A stretch of 64,000 nucleotides of DNA from Dawidia soli (GCF_018598185.1 NZ_JAHESC010000023.1:1-64000), one strand, 5' to 3'. Positions 41,652-50,723 are shown, counted from the stretch's first letter. The notes: generated by a model from the letters alone, not told the origin. Numbers and translations are program-made.

Positions 41652-43357
41652 ACGCCAATATTGACGCAACCAAACAAAATACATTCGACGCCATCGTGAT
41701 CGGCTCCGGCATCAGCGGCGGCTGGGCGGCGAAAGAGCTGACGGAAAAAGGATTGAAGACGCTCGTCCTCGAACGCGGCCGCGACGTAAAACACCTCAAG
41801 GATTACCCCACTACCAACATGCAGCCGTGGGAGTTTCCACACTACGGCCAGATGCCGAAGGAGGTTAAAGATGCCAATCCCGTCGTCAGCAAGTGCTACG
41901 CCTTCAACGAAGATGCCGCCCACTTCTTTGTAAAAGATCAGGAGCATCCGTACGTGCAAGACAAACCCTTCGACTGGATCCGCGGCTACCAGGTAGGCGG
42001 CAAGTCGCTGCTGTGGGCGCGCCAGACACAACGGTGGAGTAACTTCGACTTCGAAGGCCCCGCACGCGACGGCTTTGCCGTAGACTGGCCCATCCGGTAT
42101 AAAGACATCGAGCCCTGGTATAGCTACGTCGAAAAGTTCGCCGGTATCTCCGGCAACAAAGACGGCATCCCCGCCCTGCCCGACGGCGAGTTCCTGCCGC
42201 CCATGGAAATGACCAAAGTAGAAAGCTACTTCAAAGACAAAGTAGCCGAGAACTATAAAGACCGCCACATCATCATCGGCCGCTGCGCGCACATCACGCA
42301 GCAACAGCCGATCCACGCCGAGCAGGGCCGCGCCAAATGCCAGCACCGGAACCTCTGCCAGCGGGGCTGCCCGTTTGGCGGGTACTTCAGCAGCAATGCC
42401 TCGACCATCCCCTGGGCCGAGCGCACCGGCAATATGACACTGCGCCCGAACTCGGTCGTGCACTCCATCATCTACGACGAGCAGAAAGGCCGCGCCACAG
42501 GTGTTCGCGTCATCGACGCAGAGACCAAAGCAAGCACGGAATACTACGCCCGCATCATCTTCGTCAACGCCGCCGCGCTGAATACAAACCTCCTTCTTCT
42601 CAACTCGACATCCAACCGTTTCCCGAACGGCCTGGGCAACGACAGCGGCACGCTGGGTAAATATGTGGCGTTCCACAACTACCGCGCACGTGTATCAGCC
42701 CAGTACGAAGGCTACGCCGAGTATACCAAAGCGGGCAATCGCCCCAACGGCTGCTATATCCCGCGCTTCCGCAATGTATTCAAGCAGGAAACGGACTTCC
42801 TGCGTGGCTACGCCGCGGGCTTCCAGGCCTTCCGCCACGTAGAGCGCTCGTCCGATGGCATCGGCGCCGATCTGAAAGACAATATTTTACATCCGTCGCT
42901 GGGTGTATGGAGCGTAGGCTCACACATGATGGGCGAGACCATCCCCAAGGAAAGCAACTACGTAGCCCTGGACAAAGACCAGAAGGACGCATGGGGCATG
43001 CCACTGCTCAAAATCTCGATGGACTACGACGACAACGACGAGAAGATGGTAAAAGACTATCTGGAACAGATCTCCGAGATGTATAGCAAAGCAGGCTTCA
43101 CCAACATCCAGACCTTCGACAGCCACCAGGCCCCCGGCCTCGACATCCACGAAATGGGCGGCGCCCGCATGGGCCACGACCCGAAGACGTCGATGCTCAA
43201 CAAATGGAACCAGCTGCACGCCTGCAAGAACGTATTCGTAACCGACGGCGCCTGCATGACCTCAACGTCGACACAAAACCCGTCACTGACGTACATGGCC
43301 TTCACCGCCCGCGCCGCCGACTACGCCGTAAAACAAATGAAAGCCAACGAGCTGTAG
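41648..43357 (+). CDS. GMC-family FAD oxidoreductase
   Basis: A 569-residue flavoprotein. The FAD-binding motif IVIGSGISGGWAA (about 16-28) is followed by the strand-end ERG. Late motifs are HEMGGARMGHD, with the expected catalytic His, and the C-terminal VTDGACMTSTSTQNPSLT. It oxidises an alcohol or sugar; the paired subunit-3 protein and the export of the complex suggest a periplasmic sugar-acid or polyol dehydrogenase passing electrons to the membrane. No cytochrome gene is adjacent. A strong terminator follows 24 bases after the stop. Confidence 0.9.
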   Translation: MNANIDATKQNTFDAIVIGSGISGGWAAKELTEKGLKTLVLERGRDVKHLKDYPTTNMQPWEFPHYGQMPKEVKDANPVVSKCYAFNEDAAHFFVKDQEHPYVQDKPFDWIRGYQVGGKSLLWARQTQRWSNFDFEGPARDGFAVDWPIRYKDIEPWYSYVEKFAGISGNKDGIPALPDGEFLPPMEMTKVESYFKDKVAENYKDRHIIIGRCAHITQQQPIHAEQGRAKCQHRNLCQRGCPFGGYFSSNASTIPWAERTGNMTLRPNSVVHSIIYDEQKGRATGVRVIDAETKASTEYYARIIFVNAAALNTNLLLLNSTSNRFPNGLGNDSGTLGKYVAFHNYRARVSAQYEGYAEYTKAGNRPNGCYIPRFRNVFKQETDFLRGYAAGFQAFRHVERSSDGIGADLKDNILHPSLGVWSVGSHMMGETIPKESNYVALDKDQKDAWGMPLLKISMDYDDNDEKMVKDYLEQISEMYSKAGFTNIQTFDSHQAPGLDIHEMGGARMGHDPKTSMLNKWNQLHACKNVFVTDGACMTSTSTQNPSLTYMAFTARAADYAVKQMKANEL

Positions 43358-43380
43358 CAATCTTTTATAATATGAATAAT

Positions 43381-43417
43381 AAAATACCCTGCGTCATCAA
43401 CGCAGGGTATTTTTTTG
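43381..43417 (+). terminator. Terminator after the GMC oxidoreductase gene
   Basis: ATACCCTGCG-tcatcaa-CGCAGGGTAT is a perfect 10-bp stem followed by a run of seven to eight T. Confidence 0.9.
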
Positions 43418-43437
43418 CGGACCAAAAAGAGGAGGGG

Positions 43438-43554
43438 TGCAGGGGCTTAGCCCCTGCATAATACGGAGGCATCTGGTTCGAGTCTTCCGACCGAAGGGAG
43501 GGCGACTCGGACCCACCATAGTTAGTACACCCATGGAGGGGGTCTCCGACCCCC
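43438..43554. repeat. Composite palindromic repeat, copy B
   Basis: All three hairpins are present: I, TGCAGGGGC-tta-GCCCCTGCA (43438-43458); II, TGGTTCGAGTC (43474-43484) with GACTCGGACCCA (43504-43515); III, GGGGGTC-tcc-GACCCCC (43538-43554). It is the most complete copy. Confidence 0.85.
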
Positions 43555-43647
43555 GGTCGCCGTACCAAATATTTTCGTGCATCAAGGATAACAGCCATCC
43601 AACCAACAGTGTCGTTGTAGCCTGGGCCGCTACTCACAACTAAGCAC

Positions 43648-43679
43648 CTGGTTCAAGTCTTCCGACCGAAGGGAGGGCG
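43648..43679. repeat. Composite palindromic repeat, truncated copy D
   Basis: CTGGTTCAAGTC then TTCCGACCGAAGGGAGGGCG matches the left arm and loop of hairpin II in copy B but stops where the right arm should begin. A partial or decayed copy. The rest of the 43418-43850 gap contains nothing else recognisable. Confidence 0.7.
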
Positions 43680-43850
43680 TCACGCAATTTCCACCCCATC
43701 CCCGAAAATCAAAAACATACCCACGCGCCCGTCGACCGGCGTAGAGCAAGCCTTAGCCCAACAAACACTTGTTCCCAAAAAAATAAAATCCCTCATCCGC
43801 TTGAATCCTTTCCGCAATCTTCCCAACATCGCCTTTCAATTTTTTGGCGC

Positions 43851-45155
43851 ATGCGACAGAAGTTATTAAGCGAAGGAGCAAAAGAGCTCAGCTACGAAAT
43901 TCGCGAGATCGTAAAGAAGGCAGACCAGCTGAAGAAGCTGGGAGTAACAATCTCATGGGAAAACATCGGCGATCCCATTCAAAAGAATCACAAGCTGCCG
44001 CAGTGGATCAAGGACATCATCGCCGACCTGATGAAGCAGGACGACACCTACAGCTACTGCCCCTCCAAGGGCATGCTGGAGACCCGTGAGTTCCTCGCGC
44101 GCCAGACAAACGCCATGGGCGGCGTACAGATCACCGCCGAAGACATCTGTTTCTTTAACGGCCTGGGCGATGCCATTTCGAAAGCCTATCAATTCATCTC
44201 GCGCACCTCGCGCGTGATCGGTCCCTCGCCCGCATACTCCACGCACTCAAGCGCCGAAGCAGCCCACGCCGCGCACGAACCGCTGACCTACAAGCTCGAT
44301 CCGGACAACAAATGGTATCCGGACCTGGACGACCTATACAACAAGATCAAATACAACCCCAACGTCGTCGGCATCCTGATCATCAACCCGGATAACCCCA
44401 CGGGCATGGTATACCCGCTGGAAACCTTACAGCGCATCGTAGCCATCGCCAAAGAGTTCAACCTGTTTTTGTTAGCCGACGAGATCTATATCAACATCAC
44501 CTACAACGGCGCGCGCGCCTACTCCCTCGCCGAGATCATAGGCGACGTACCCGGCATTTCCATGAAGGGAATCTCGAAAGAGCTGCCTTGGCCCGGCTCA
44601 CGCTGCGGCTGGATGGAATATTACAACCGCGACAAAGACCAGGACTTCAACCGCTTCTGCCAGGCCCTCGACAACGCCAAGATGATCGAAGTGTGCTCGA
44701 CAAAGCTGCCCCAGCTGGCCATCCCCAAGATCCTGGGCGACCCCCGCTTCAAAGGCTACCGCGAAGCCACCAACACCAACATCGGCCGCCGCAGCAAGAT
44801 CATTTCCGATATATTAGGCACCGTACCGGAACTGACCTTCAACGAAACCTTCGGCGCATTTTATAATACGATCATCTTCCGCAACGGCGTTCTGAAGCCG
44901 CACCAGAAAATGCGCATCGACAACGCCGAAGTAAGAACCCTGGTAGAAGACTGGGTAAGCCAGGACAACATCCCATACGATAAACGCTTCGTGTATTACC
45001 TGCTGGGCGCGAAGGGCGTCTGCGTAGTGCCGATCTCCTCCTTCTGCTCCGAGCTCCAGGGCTTCCGCGTGACCTTGCTGGAAGAGGACGAAGAAACCCT
45101 CGTCCGCACCTTCACCGCCATCCGCGACAGCATCGTCGAATACCTGGCATCGTAG
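43851..45155 (+). CDS. PLP-dependent class I/II aminotransferase
   Basis: A 434-residue fold-type I aminotransferase. NPDNPTG (the Asn that binds the PLP pyridine side), the ADEIY loop and the SKELPWPGSRCGW segment with the Schiff-base Lys and phosphate-binding Arg are visible. The sequence is longer and slightly different from AspC. Its N-terminal SYEIREIVKKADQLKKLG resembles alanine/aspartate transaminases of Bacteroidota. Substrate is not defined; it may be a broad-specificity amino acid transaminase. It stands alone between palindromic repeats. Confidence 0.85.
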   Translation: MRQKLLSEGAKELSYEIREIVKKADQLKKLGVTISWENIGDPIQKNHKLPQWIKDIIADLMKQDDTYSYCPSKGMLETREFLARQTNAMGGVQITAEDICFFNGLGDAISKAYQFISRTSRVIGPSPAYSTHSSAEAAHAAHEPLTYKLDPDNKWYPDLDDLYNKIKYNPNVVGILIINPDNPTGMVYPLETLQRIVAIAKEFNLFLLADEIYINITYNGARAYSLAEIIGDVPGISMKGISKELPWPGSRCGWMEYYNRDKDQDFNRFCQALDNAKMIEVCSTKLPQLAIPKILGDPRFKGYREATNTNIGRRSKIISDILGTVPELTFNETFGAFYNTIIFRNGVLKPHQKMRIDNAEVRTLVEDWVSQDNIPYDKRFVYYLLGAKGVCVVPISSFCSELQGFRVTLLEEDEETLVRTFTAIRDSIVEYLAS

Positions 45156-45170
45156 ATCAGTAATGGGGTA

Positions 45171-45285
45171 GTAGGGGCAAAGCCCCTACAAAAAGCGACA
45201 TCTGGTTCGAGTCTTAGCCCCGCCCCGGGGCGGAGACTCGGACCCAGCATGCTTCGTGCACGAATAGAGGGGGTCTCCGACCCCC
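45171..45285. repeat. Composite palindromic repeat, copy C
   Basis: Same order as copy B: I, GTAGGGGC-aa-aGCCCCTAC (45171-45189); II, TGGTTCGAGTC (45203-45213) with GACTCGGACCCA (45235-45246), whose loop holds a further CCCCGCCCCGGGGCGG palindrome; III, GGGGGTC-tcc-GACCCCC (45269-45285). Confidence 0.8.
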
Positions 45286-45334
45286 GGCCGCCCTTCCAAT
45301 GATCTTCGTGCCCCCCAGGCAACAGCACAAGCCC

Positions 45335-45363
45335 GCTGACGCCAGTTTAAAACTGGCGTCAGC
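45335..45363. repeat. Perfect 29-base palindrome
   Basis: GCTGACGCCAGTTT and its exact complement flank a single central A. With essentially no loop it would form a cruciform in DNA. It lies 50 bases after repeat copy C. The remainder of 45364-45524 shows no feature. Confidence 0.8.
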
Positions 45364-45524
45364 CTTCGCCAGCCCTCAACCGGAAACACCATGCTATCCG
45401 AAATCGGACACCCCGTAACAATACCGAACGTCTTCCGGCCCTAAGAACGCCCCAATCCCACCCAAAAACGCCTTTCCCCCAACTGGTACGACCTTTGGTC
45501 CCCACCTTCCAAATCTTCGCCCCC

Positions 45525-48008
45525 ATGCTCAAATACCACGTTCTCCTCTTTCTGCGCAACATGCGGCGCCAGAAACTGTTCTCCGCCATCAACCTGTTGG
45601 GGCTGACCGCAGGCATCGTCAGCACGTTGCTGATCTACCTGTACGTGCAGCACGAGCTGAGCTACGATCGCTTCCACGCAAACGCCGACCGCATCTATCG
45701 CATCAACCAGACCTTCATCTGGGGCGAAAACGACGACCACTTGTTTTCCTCCACCGGCCCCGGTGTAGCCTATGCGTTGGACGCCGAGATCCCCGAGGTA
45801 GAGCAGGTAACACGCCTGCACCCCACCGGCAACTTCCTGGTATCCTACACCGATGCCAAACACGAAGCACACGCATTTGACGAGGGCAAGATCCTCGCAG
45901 CCGATTCCAATTTCTTTTCCGTCTTCTCCTTTCCATTGGTAAAAGGCAATGCCGCCACCGCATTGACCCTGGCGCGCAGCGTCGTGCTGACCGAAGAAAC
46001 CGCCCGCCGCTACTTTGGCAACGAAGACGCCCTGGGCAAGCTGCTGGAAGTAAAAGACACCAGCCCCAACGGCGACGGCTCCATACAAACATATCAGGTA
46101 ACAGCCGTGGTAAAAGACATACCCTCCAACTCCTATATCGACTTCGACATGCTGGTGTCGATGAACAGCTTCGAGGCGATCACAAAGTCCAGCTGGAGCT
46201 GGATCTGGACGACCTTCGAGACGTTCGTACTGCTCGACAAACATGCCACGCCGGAGGCCCTCACCGCCAAACTGCCCATCCTGCCGCGCAAGTATGCAGA
46301 GACCACCCTGCGCCGCATAATGAACCAGTCGTTTGACGAGTACACCAGGAACGGTCGCAAGTGGGAGTTGTTCGCGCAACCCTTCACCAGCATTCGCCTG
46401 TATTCGGACGATATATACAACCGCCTGAATACCGTCGGCAGCGTCGTGATCCTGTACGTGTTGTCGGGCGTCGAGATCTTTATCGTGTTGCTGTCGTGCA
46501 TCAACTTCATGAATTTGTCCACGGCACAGTATACACGTCGCATCAAAGAGTCGAGCCTGCGCAAGATCCTGGGCTCCGACCGCGCACAGCTGGCCGTACA
46601 TTTCTTTACCGAGGCCTTGTTGTTCTGTGCCCTGGCTGCGGGTGTGGGCCTGGCGGTAACACAGCTGGTCCTGCCGCTCTTTAACGTGCTCACGGGCAAC
46701 GCCCTTCACCTCAACTTGTTTATGGACGCCGAGATCCTGATGGTGTTGGGCGCGTTGATCCTGATCATGAGCGCCCTGTCAGGTAGCTATCCCGCCATTT
46801 TCCTGAGCCGTTTCTCGCCCGTAGAGGCCATGAAAGGCACGCTGCGTACCGGCAAGCAAGGCAAGATGCTGCGCAACGGATTGGTGATGTTTCAGTTTGC
46901 CATCTCCATGGTGCTGATCGTCTGTACGGTGGTGGTATTCCAGCAGCTGAGCTTCCTGGCCAACAAAGACGTGGGCTTTAACCGCGAGAACCTCGTGGTG
47001 GTGAAGCGCGGCGAATGGATCAAAGACAGAAAAACATTTGGGCACGCGCTCGAAGGCATTCAACACGTAGAAGATGTAGCGTGGGCTACCTCGGTGCCCC
47101 CGCGCCTGTATGATGGCGACCAGTTCCAGGCAGAAGGCCATACCGATAAGACCTCGTCGCTGAATTATGTAAAGGCAGACGAGCAATACGTGCCCACGCT
47201 CAAGTTGCAGATGGTGGTCGGTCGCAACTTCTCGAACGAGATTCCCGCAGACAAAGAGCGGGTCATTCTGAACGAGAATGCCGTGCAAGCCTTTGGCTGG
47301 AATGTCGACGAAAGCGTGCTGGGCAAAAAGATCTTCTACCCCGGCATGGAAAAGACCTACGAAGTAGTGGGCGTGGTAAAAGACTTCCACTACTGGGCAT
47401 TGGCAGCGCCCGTACAACCCATGGGCATCTTTCACATGGAGGGCTCTGTGTTCTCCAACCAACAGCAATTTGCCGTGGTGCGTGTAGAAGCCGGACAAGC
47501 CGATGCCTGGCGCAACGTATTGGCATCGCTGGAAAAAGAATGGCACGTGTTTGCGGGTGACGCACCGTTCCAATACGAATTTGTCGATCAGGCTTTCGCC
47601 GAAGCCTTTAAAGGACAGGAGCAGTTCGCACGGGCGTTGACGATCTTTGCAGCCATGGCCATCCTCATCGCATGCTTCGGTCTGCTGGGCATGATCATCT
47701 ATACCCTCGAGCAACGCACCAAGGAGATCGGTATTCGCAAAGTCGTGGGCGCCTCTGTGTGGAGCATCTGGGTGCTGGTGGTACGCGAATATACCGGGCT
47801 CATCCTGGTATCGGTCGTGGTAAGCACACCCCTGTGTATCTACCTGCTTTCAAAATGGCTTGAAACCTTCGAGTATAAAGTGCCGCTGACGCCCTGGGCT
47901 TTTGTCCTGGCCGCAGGCAGCATGCTGGCGACATCGATCATCATTACCGGCTACCATGTATTGAAGGCCGCGTTGATGAATCCCGTCGCCGTCTTAAAAG
48001 ATGAATGA
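45525..48008 (+). CDS. MacB/FtsX-type ABC transporter permease
   Basis: An 827-residue membrane protein of the Bacteroidota FtsX/MacB permease class. The N-terminal opening LKYHVLLFLRNMRRQKLFSAINLLGLTAG leads into the first membrane helix. A large periplasmic MacB-PCD domain follows, then an FtsX domain (about 280-420), then a second periplasmic domain and a second FtsX domain near the C-terminus (YTLEQRTKEIGIRKVVGA signature). Eight membrane helices are expected. The start is placed at ATG 45525; the upstream TTG 45495 lacks support. No ATPase gene is next to it. Cargo may be lipoproteins or peptides. Confidence 0.9.
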   Translation: MLKYHVLLFLRNMRRQKLFSAINLLGLTAGIVSTLLIYLYVQHELSYDRFHANADRIYRINQTFIWGENDDHLFSSTGPGVAYALDAEIPEVEQVTRLHPTGNFLVSYTDAKHEAHAFDEGKILAADSNFFSVFSFPLVKGNAATALTLARSVVLTEETARRYFGNEDALGKLLEVKDTSPNGDGSIQTYQVTAVVKDIPSNSYIDFDMLVSMNSFEAITKSSWSWIWTTFETFVLLDKHATPEALTAKLPILPRKYAETTLRRIMNQSFDEYTRNGRKWELFAQPFTSIRLYSDDIYNRLNTVGSVVILYVLSGVEIFIVLLSCINFMNLSTAQYTRRIKESSLRKILGSDRAQLAVHFFTEALLFCALAAGVGLAVTQLVLPLFNVLTGNALHLNLFMDAEILMVLGALILIMSALSGSYPAIFLSRFSPVEAMKGTLRTGKQGKMLRNGLVMFQFAISMVLIVCTVVVFQQLSFLANKDVGFNRENLVVVKRGEWIKDRKTFGHALEGIQHVEDVAWATSVPPRLYDGDQFQAEGHTDKTSSLNYVKADEQYVPTLKLQMVVGRNFSNEIPADKERVILNENAVQAFGWNVDESVLGKKIFYPGMEKTYEVVGVVKDFHYWALAAPVQPMGIFHMEGSVFSNQQQFAVVRVEAGQADAWRNVLASLEKEWHVFAGDAPFQYEFVDQAFAEAFKGQEQFARALTIFAAMAILIACFGLLGMIIYTLEQRTKEIGIRKVVGASVWSIWVLVVREYTGLILVSVVVSTPLCIYLLSKWLETFEYKVPLTPWAFVLAAGSMLATSIIITGYHVLKAALMNPVAVLKDE

Positions 48009-48423
48009 TCTTACACGTTGTTATGGATAGTTTAGGTTAATGGTTAAGTTCAATATGCGCAAGCTGCCGGCGAACCGGCAGCTTTTTTTTGTGCTTCCCA
48101 GCTCAAACTAACCCCCGGCTCACCCCAGACTAACGCTAGGGCATCCCTATCCTTTACCCATAGCAAACCTATACCAAAAGTATGCATTCTCCACTCATCC
48201 TCCACTCACGATCCACTCCCGAGTCTATAAACCCACATTTTATACCTCAGTAAGTTTTTGGAAGAAAAAGCACACGCTTCAAGGAACAGATAGCGATCAA
48301 CAATCTATCCACATGGCACACAACAATATTTAGGAAATTATATACCTGAACAAATTTAATGATATATACTGGCTTATCTCCAAAGAAGTTTCGGTATATT
48401 GATGAAAAGTACAACAGCAACGT
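48009..48423. other. Intergenic region after the permease
   Basis: 415 bases. After the terminator at 48061-48090 comes a C-rich then A/T-rich stretch with no gene or repeat I can recognise. Confidence 0.5.
48061..48090 (+). terminator. Terminator after the permease gene
   Basis: GCTGCCGG-cgaa-CCGGCAGC followed by eight T, 52 bases after the stop. Confidence 0.9.
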
Positions 48424-49005
48424 ATGGCAGTAGTAGTCGGAAATTCTCCCTTAAAAGACCTGAGTGGATCGATAGATGAGCTTGTATTCAAGAAGTACAA
48501 AGACAAAACCGTCGTCACGCGCAAGCCCACCAGAAAACGTAAAAAGAACAGCCCGCTCCAGCAGCTCCGCTGTGACAGGTTCAAAGACGCCTCGCGCCAT
48601 GCCCGCACCATTCTCCGCGACCCCGCAAAACGCGAGCACTATCGCAAGCTCGCCATCAAGCTGAAAAAGCACTGTGCCTACAACGTTATCATCTCCGAGT
48701 ATATGCTGAGCGTCGACATGGAGACAAAAACCGTGAAGTCATCCGGCAAAGGCAAAACACGCATCGTCCTCTCGGCCACAAAAAAGGCATTCAAGGTAAA
48801 ACAGGTAGAGATGAAAATAACATCGCCCGCAGGCAAGCCCCTCGCCACAGGCCTGGCCCGTCAGATCAACAGCACCGACTGGGTATACACCCCCGACATC
48901 CCACTCCCGCAAACCGGCACCCTCGTCGTCACCGCCACCGACGCCCTCGACCAGATCACCCTGAAAATATTCCGCTTCGACGGAAGCACCTGGCGCGAAT
49001 TATAG
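48424..49005 (+). CDS. Hypothetical DUF6266-like protein
   Basis: A 193-residue protein without signal. The N-terminus LKDLSGSIDELVFKKYKDKTVVTRKP is followed by a lysine/arginine-rich stretch, then a helical segment FKDASRHARTILRDPAKREHYRKLAIK. The C-terminal half is an Ig-like beta domain (TSPAGKPLATG and DALDQITLKIFRFDG). The first part follows the same plan as the DUF6266-like protein at 7261-8025. Function unknown; phage structural or effector-delivery roles are possible. It is a lone gene. Confidence 0.7.
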   Translation: MAVVVGNSPLKDLSGSIDELVFKKYKDKTVVTRKPTRKRKKNSPLQQLRCDRFKDASRHARTILRDPAKREHYRKLAIKLKKHCAYNVIISEYMLSVDMETKTVKSSGKGKTRIVLSATKKAFKVKQVEMKITSPAGKPLATGLARQINSTDWVYTPDIPLPQTGTLVVTATDALDQITLKIFRFDGSTWREL

Positions 49006-49075
49006 CGCCAGCAATCCGCTATTGCTGGCACCGGTCTTTGACCGTGCCACGTACTGTGTCCGACAACTGGCGGAT

Positions 49076-49107
49076 GGCTGCGATCTCCTGACCGCCTTTG
49101 GACCAGC
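49076..49107. repeat. Dispersed repeat, copy E (partner at 57580)
   Basis: GGCTGCGATCTCCTGACCGC then CTTTGGACCAGC matches GGTGGCGGTCTCCCGACCGC then CTTTCGACCAGG at 57580-57611. The GRTCTCCYGACCGC core is also close to hairpin III of the composite repeats. Confidence 0.6.
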
Positions 49108-49221
49108 TAGCGTAGTCGGCAACGCGAACCCTATACACTCCCGCAGAACACTGCCTGATAATCGCTCCAGGGAAATTCTACACGGAGCAAGCTCCACGAC
49201 TTACATCATCAGCTCGCATCT

Positions 49222-49446
49222 TCCAACTATATACTTTTTCCCTACTTAAGGAAAATATTTTCTGCCTTTCAGCCCTGAAAGGGCGTAATACAATAGCCCA
49301 GGCCAGAGCGACAGCGGAGGCCTGGGCAACAGGTAACACAGATACATAAGCCCTGAAAGGGCGTAACAATTTTTCTTCGCCCTCACATACACGGATTCGC
49401 CCACCCCATCCCCCAACTATATACTTTCCCCTACTTTTGGGGAAAC
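49222..49446. repeat. Paired REP-like element bracketed by a direct repeat, left of ilv
   Basis: AGCCCTGAAAGGGCGTAA occurs at 49271-49288 and again at 49349-49366. Between them GCCCAGGCC and GGCCTGGGC form a further hairpin. The whole 49268-49371 unit is matched at 57377-57469. Outside it the phrase CCAACTATATACTTT with a following hairpin CCC...GGGR is present twice, at about 49222-49256 and 49412-49446. The rest of 49006-49611 is non-coding and shows only copy E. Confidence 0.8.
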
Positions 49447-49611
49447 ATTCCAGCCTTCCCGAAAACGCTTGCGGAAGGAGGATGATCGGCGCAATCGAAA
49501 GCCTGTAACTGTCAACCTAACATTCGTTTTTGAGCTGATTTCGAAACATTTCCGGAAGTTTGCTTGAATGGTAAATGATAATTTGTGATAATTGTACTCG
49601 CACAGAATTTT

Positions 49612-49734
49612 ATGATGAAAGATTCTAAAATAACCGAACGATCGTTAAGCCTCACAGGGCTGATCAACGGTACTGTGCTCGTCATCGTCGTCATTCTCGT
49701 CGTGGTCAAACCCGCGGGGGCGATGGTGATTTAA
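49612..49734 (+). CDS. Branched-chain amino acid leader peptide (ilv attenuator)
   Basis: A 40-codon ORF from ATG 49612 (or 49615) to TAA 49734. Residues 22-32 read VLVIVVILVVV, eleven consecutive codons for the three branched-chain amino acids, followed by KPAGAMVI. This resembles the E. coli ilv leader peptide in logic. The stretch lies immediately upstream of a terminator and the ilvE start. When charged Val, Leu or Ile tRNA is scarce, the ribosome should stall at 49675-49707 and leave 49717-49730 free to pair. With plentiful tRNA it should reach the stop and cover that segment. I infer regulation by translation-coupled attenuation. Confidence 0.85.
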   Translation: MMKDSKITERSLSLTGLINGTVLVIVVILVVVKPAGAMVI

Positions 49735-49788
49735 GATTTTAAACAAGATATCACGAACCGCCCCGACTACTCGGGGCGGTTTTGTTTT
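49717..49788 (+). promoter_or_regulatory. Attenuator: antiterminator and terminator of the ilv operon
   Basis: The terminator is CCGCCCCGA-ctac-TCGGGGCGG followed by TTTTGTTTT (49758-49788). Its left arm CGCCCC (49759-49764) can instead pair with GGGGCG (49717-49722) at the end of the leader peptide ORF. GTGAT (49726-49730) pairs with ATCAC (49750-49754) inside the same alternative stem. The two structures are mutually exclusive, as attenuation requires. Both helices were found by reading, not by folding software. Confidence 0.85.
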
Positions 49789-49801
49789 ATACAGGCAACT
49801 A

Positions 49802-49816
49802 CAAACTAACAGTTGT
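49802..49816 (+). promoter_or_regulatory. Shared 15-base motif before ilvE
   Basis: CAAACTAACAGTTGT lies just after the terminator and six bases before ilvE. An identical 15-base copy is found before leuC at 57888-57902. It contains AACT-aac-AGTT, a short inverted repeat. Role unknown. Confidence 0.6.
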
Positions 49817-49821
49817 AAATT

Positions 49822-50709
49822 ATGTACTACACGAAAGACACGATCCTTTTCCTGAATGGGAAATTTATCAAGGCGGTCGATGCCCATATTGATCTGTACA
49901 GTCAGACGCTGCACTATGGCTTCGGAGCGTTCGAGGGGATCCGTGCCTATCAGACCATGAACGGCACGAAGGTCTTCAAGGCCTACGAGCACTTCGAGCG
50001 CCTCAAGAAAAGCTGCGCCCTGGTCGGCATTCCGTTTCAGTACGAAACCGAAGAGCTGGTGCAAATTGCCTATCAACTGTTAGAGAAGAACGACCTGTCG
50101 GATGCTTACATCCGTCCGCTGGTGTATGGCGGCGCCAACATGCAGCTGACACAAACAAACGAAGTATACCTCATGATGTGTGCGTGGGAGTGGGACAAGT
50201 ACCATGGCGACAAACATCTCAAGATGTGCATCTCGTCGTATCAGCGTCCGAACCCCGGTGCGCTGAAGGTCGAAGCCAAAGTAACCGGACATTATGTGAA
50301 CTCGATCCTGGCCACCAGCGAAGCCAAAGTACGCGGCTACGACGAAGCCCTCATGCTCGACATGAACGGCAACATCGCCGAAGCGCCCGGCGCCAACTTC
50401 TTCCTGGAGAAAGACGGTGTGTTGTACACGCCGGCCCTCGGCCATATCCTGCCGGGCATCACCCGGCAAACCGTCCTGAACATTTGCCGCGAGCTGGACA
50501 TCCCGGTAAAAGAAAAACAGCTCCGGCCCGAAGAGCTGGAAGCCGCCGACAGCGCCTTTTTGTGTGGCACCGCGGCCGAAATAGTAGGTATCGAGTCCGT
50601 TGATGCAAAACCTTTTAAGAAAGAATGGTTTGACAGTTTAGGGGCGACCGTACAGGAAGCTTACAAGTGTCAAGTATTGGAGAAATCATTTAGCTACGTC
50701 ATCATCTAG
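49822..50709 (+). CDS. ilvE: Branched-chain amino acid aminotransferase
   Basis: A 295-residue fold-type IV transaminase that converts 2-keto acids to Val, Leu and Ile, the last step of the pathway. HYGFGAFEGIRAY, then AKVTGHYVN with the PLP Lys153, then EAPGANFF and GHILPGITR, are the family signatures. It is the first structural gene of the ilv operon and starts six bases after the shared motif, itself downstream of the attenuator. Confidence 0.95.
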   Translation: MYYTKDTILFLNGKFIKAVDAHIDLYSQTLHYGFGAFEGIRAYQTMNGTKVFKAYEHFERLKKSCALVGIPFQYETEELVQIAYQLLEKNDLSDAYIRPLVYGGANMQLTQTNEVYLMMCAWEWDKYHGDKHLKMCISSYQRPNPGALKVEAKVTGHYVNSILATSEAKVRGYDEALMLDMNGNIAEAPGANFFLEKDGVLYTPALGHILPGITRQTVLNICRELDIPVKEKQLRPEELEAADSAFLCGTAAEIVGIESVDAKPFKKEWFDSLGATVQEAYKCQVLEKSFSYVII

Positions 50710-50723
50710 ACAACCAGATGGTC

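Noticed and set aside
41573-42676. Minus-strand frame of 367 codons
   Set aside because: Antisense shadow of the GMC oxidoreductase gene.
40825-45285. CRISPR-like array from the repeated palindromes
   Set aside because: Few copies at irregular kilobase distances, with genes between them and no regular spacers or cas genes.
45441-46709. Minus-strand frame of 422 codons
   Set aside because: Antisense shadow of the FtsX/MacB permease gene, no domain.
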